Assembly: GCA_019309605.1 (NCBI GenBank)
Contig: JAFDFW010000017.1
Location: forward strand, 1 to 13,689
Length of the DNA: 13,689 nt
Reading direction: 5' to 3'
Source: Deltaproteobacteria bacterium
GTDB lineage: Bacteria > Myxococcota_A > Polyangia > Polyangiales > Houyiibacteriaceae
Part shown: piece after piece, positions 13,607 through 13,689 of the stretch
Position numbering within the stretch: the first letter of the stretch is position 1
Layout: each line of letters begins with the position of its first letter
Program-made: the position numbers and the translations under genes
The notes under the pieces: model-generated
What the model saw: only the letters and a program-made list of their open reading frames with translations
What the model was told of the DNA's origin: nothing
Database searches by the model: none

Positions 13607-13630
13607 CCTAGCCGCCTAGCGACCTAGCAA
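13607..13630. repeat. Three 8-bp direct repeats, CCTAGCNN
   Basis: CCTAGCCG, CCTAGCGA and CCTAGCAA stand head to tail. They span the stop codon of the right-edge gene and directly adjoin the proposed -35 element of glnD. CTAG is a rare tetranucleotide in most bacteria, so three copies in 24 bases are notable. They may be an operator or simply a small duplication. Confidence 0.5.
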
Positions 13631-13689
13631 GTACGAAGCGATGCCCGAGGCAATGCCATCGGCGAGCGCCCGGCGATAGTTACGGTGGG
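13616..13689 (-). CDS. C-terminal end of a possible N-acetylmuramoyl-L-alanine amidase (partial)
   Basis: A leftward frame enters from the right edge and ends at TAG (13618-13616), giving the last 23 residues: HRNYRRALADGIASGIASYL, then LGR. The pattern YRRALADGIASGIASYL resembles the final helix of Amidase_3 (AmiA/B/C-type) enzymes, where a YR-x-x-LA-x-x-I-x-x-GI-x-x-YL segment closes the domain. These zinc enzymes cleave the peptide stem from MurNAc in the periplasm. The catalytic part lies outside the window, so this call rests on one helix. The coding frame is more certain than the name. It ends about 47 bases before the start of glnD and on the same strand, so the two may share a transcript. 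Confidence 0.42.
   Translation of the reverse strand, partial: HRNYRRALADGIASGIASYLLGR

Noticed and set aside
1..13689. CRISPR arrays, insertion sequences, tRNA or rRNA genes, phage or defence systems
   Set aside because: I looked for regular direct repeats, terminal inverted repeats, transposase motifs and tRNA-like cloverleaf sequence and saw none. The window is dense housekeeping sequence.

Overview
The window looks like core chromosome of a GC-rich, Gram-negative, probably Myxococcota or other deltaproteobacterial organism. This is inferred from the strong GC bias at third codon positions, EF-P paired with an EpmA-type lysyltransferase, two lipobox lipoproteins, a methionyl-tRNA synthetase of the Thermus type with a fused tRNA-binding tail, and many GTG/TTG starts. 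I see no phage, insertion sequence, CRISPR array, tRNA or rRNA gene. Coding density is very high, and no stretch over 300 bases lacks a gene.

Layout. (1) The 5' end (1-200) of a leftward gene for a coiled-coil plus membrane-segment protein runs off the left edge. (2) Divergent from it, a recognisable promoter (247-275) serves a rightward cluster: a small unknown lipoprotein (295-702), elongation factor P (efp, 707-1270) and its lysyltransferase epmA (1279-2193). The translation factor and one of its modifying enzymes are thus encoded together. (3) mazG (2236-3021, leftward) converges on epmA and diverges from a tightly packed rightward series: a TetR-type regulator (3083-3688), DNA polymerase III delta' (holB, 3685-4668), metG (4708-6693), a HEAT-repeat protein (6690-7682) and tatD (7710-8492). 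(4) A second promoter (8524-8551) precedes rplC (ribosomal protein L3, 8580-9296). rplC stands outside the usual S10 ribosomal operon and is followed directly by rlmE (23S rRNA 2'-O-methyltransferase). (5) Leftward from the right side come the last 23 codons of a possible N-acetylmuramoyl-L-alanine amidase (13616-13689), glnD (PII uridylyltransferase, 10878-13568) and a TPR lipoprotein (9880-10881) coupled to glnD. The TPR gene overlaps the end of rlmE tail to tail.

Points of most interest. GlnD has a normal nucleotidyltransferase site and two ACT domains, but its HD (uridylyl-removing) domain has lost most of its metal-ligand residues, which suggests a one-way PII-modifying enzyme. rlmE keeps its whole catalytic tetrad but has no ATG, GTG or TTG ahead of it. 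The best start is a CTG directly after the rplC stop, in the same frame, so any tool limited to standard starts would delete the SAM-binding motif and one catalytic lysine. rplC is isolated from its normal operon partners. The holB product lacks the cysteine zinc module. Three gene junctions use the same GTGA overlap, and several promoters would give nearly leaderless mRNAs.

All family calls come from reading the sequence and from remembered family motifs. No database search or alignment program was run.
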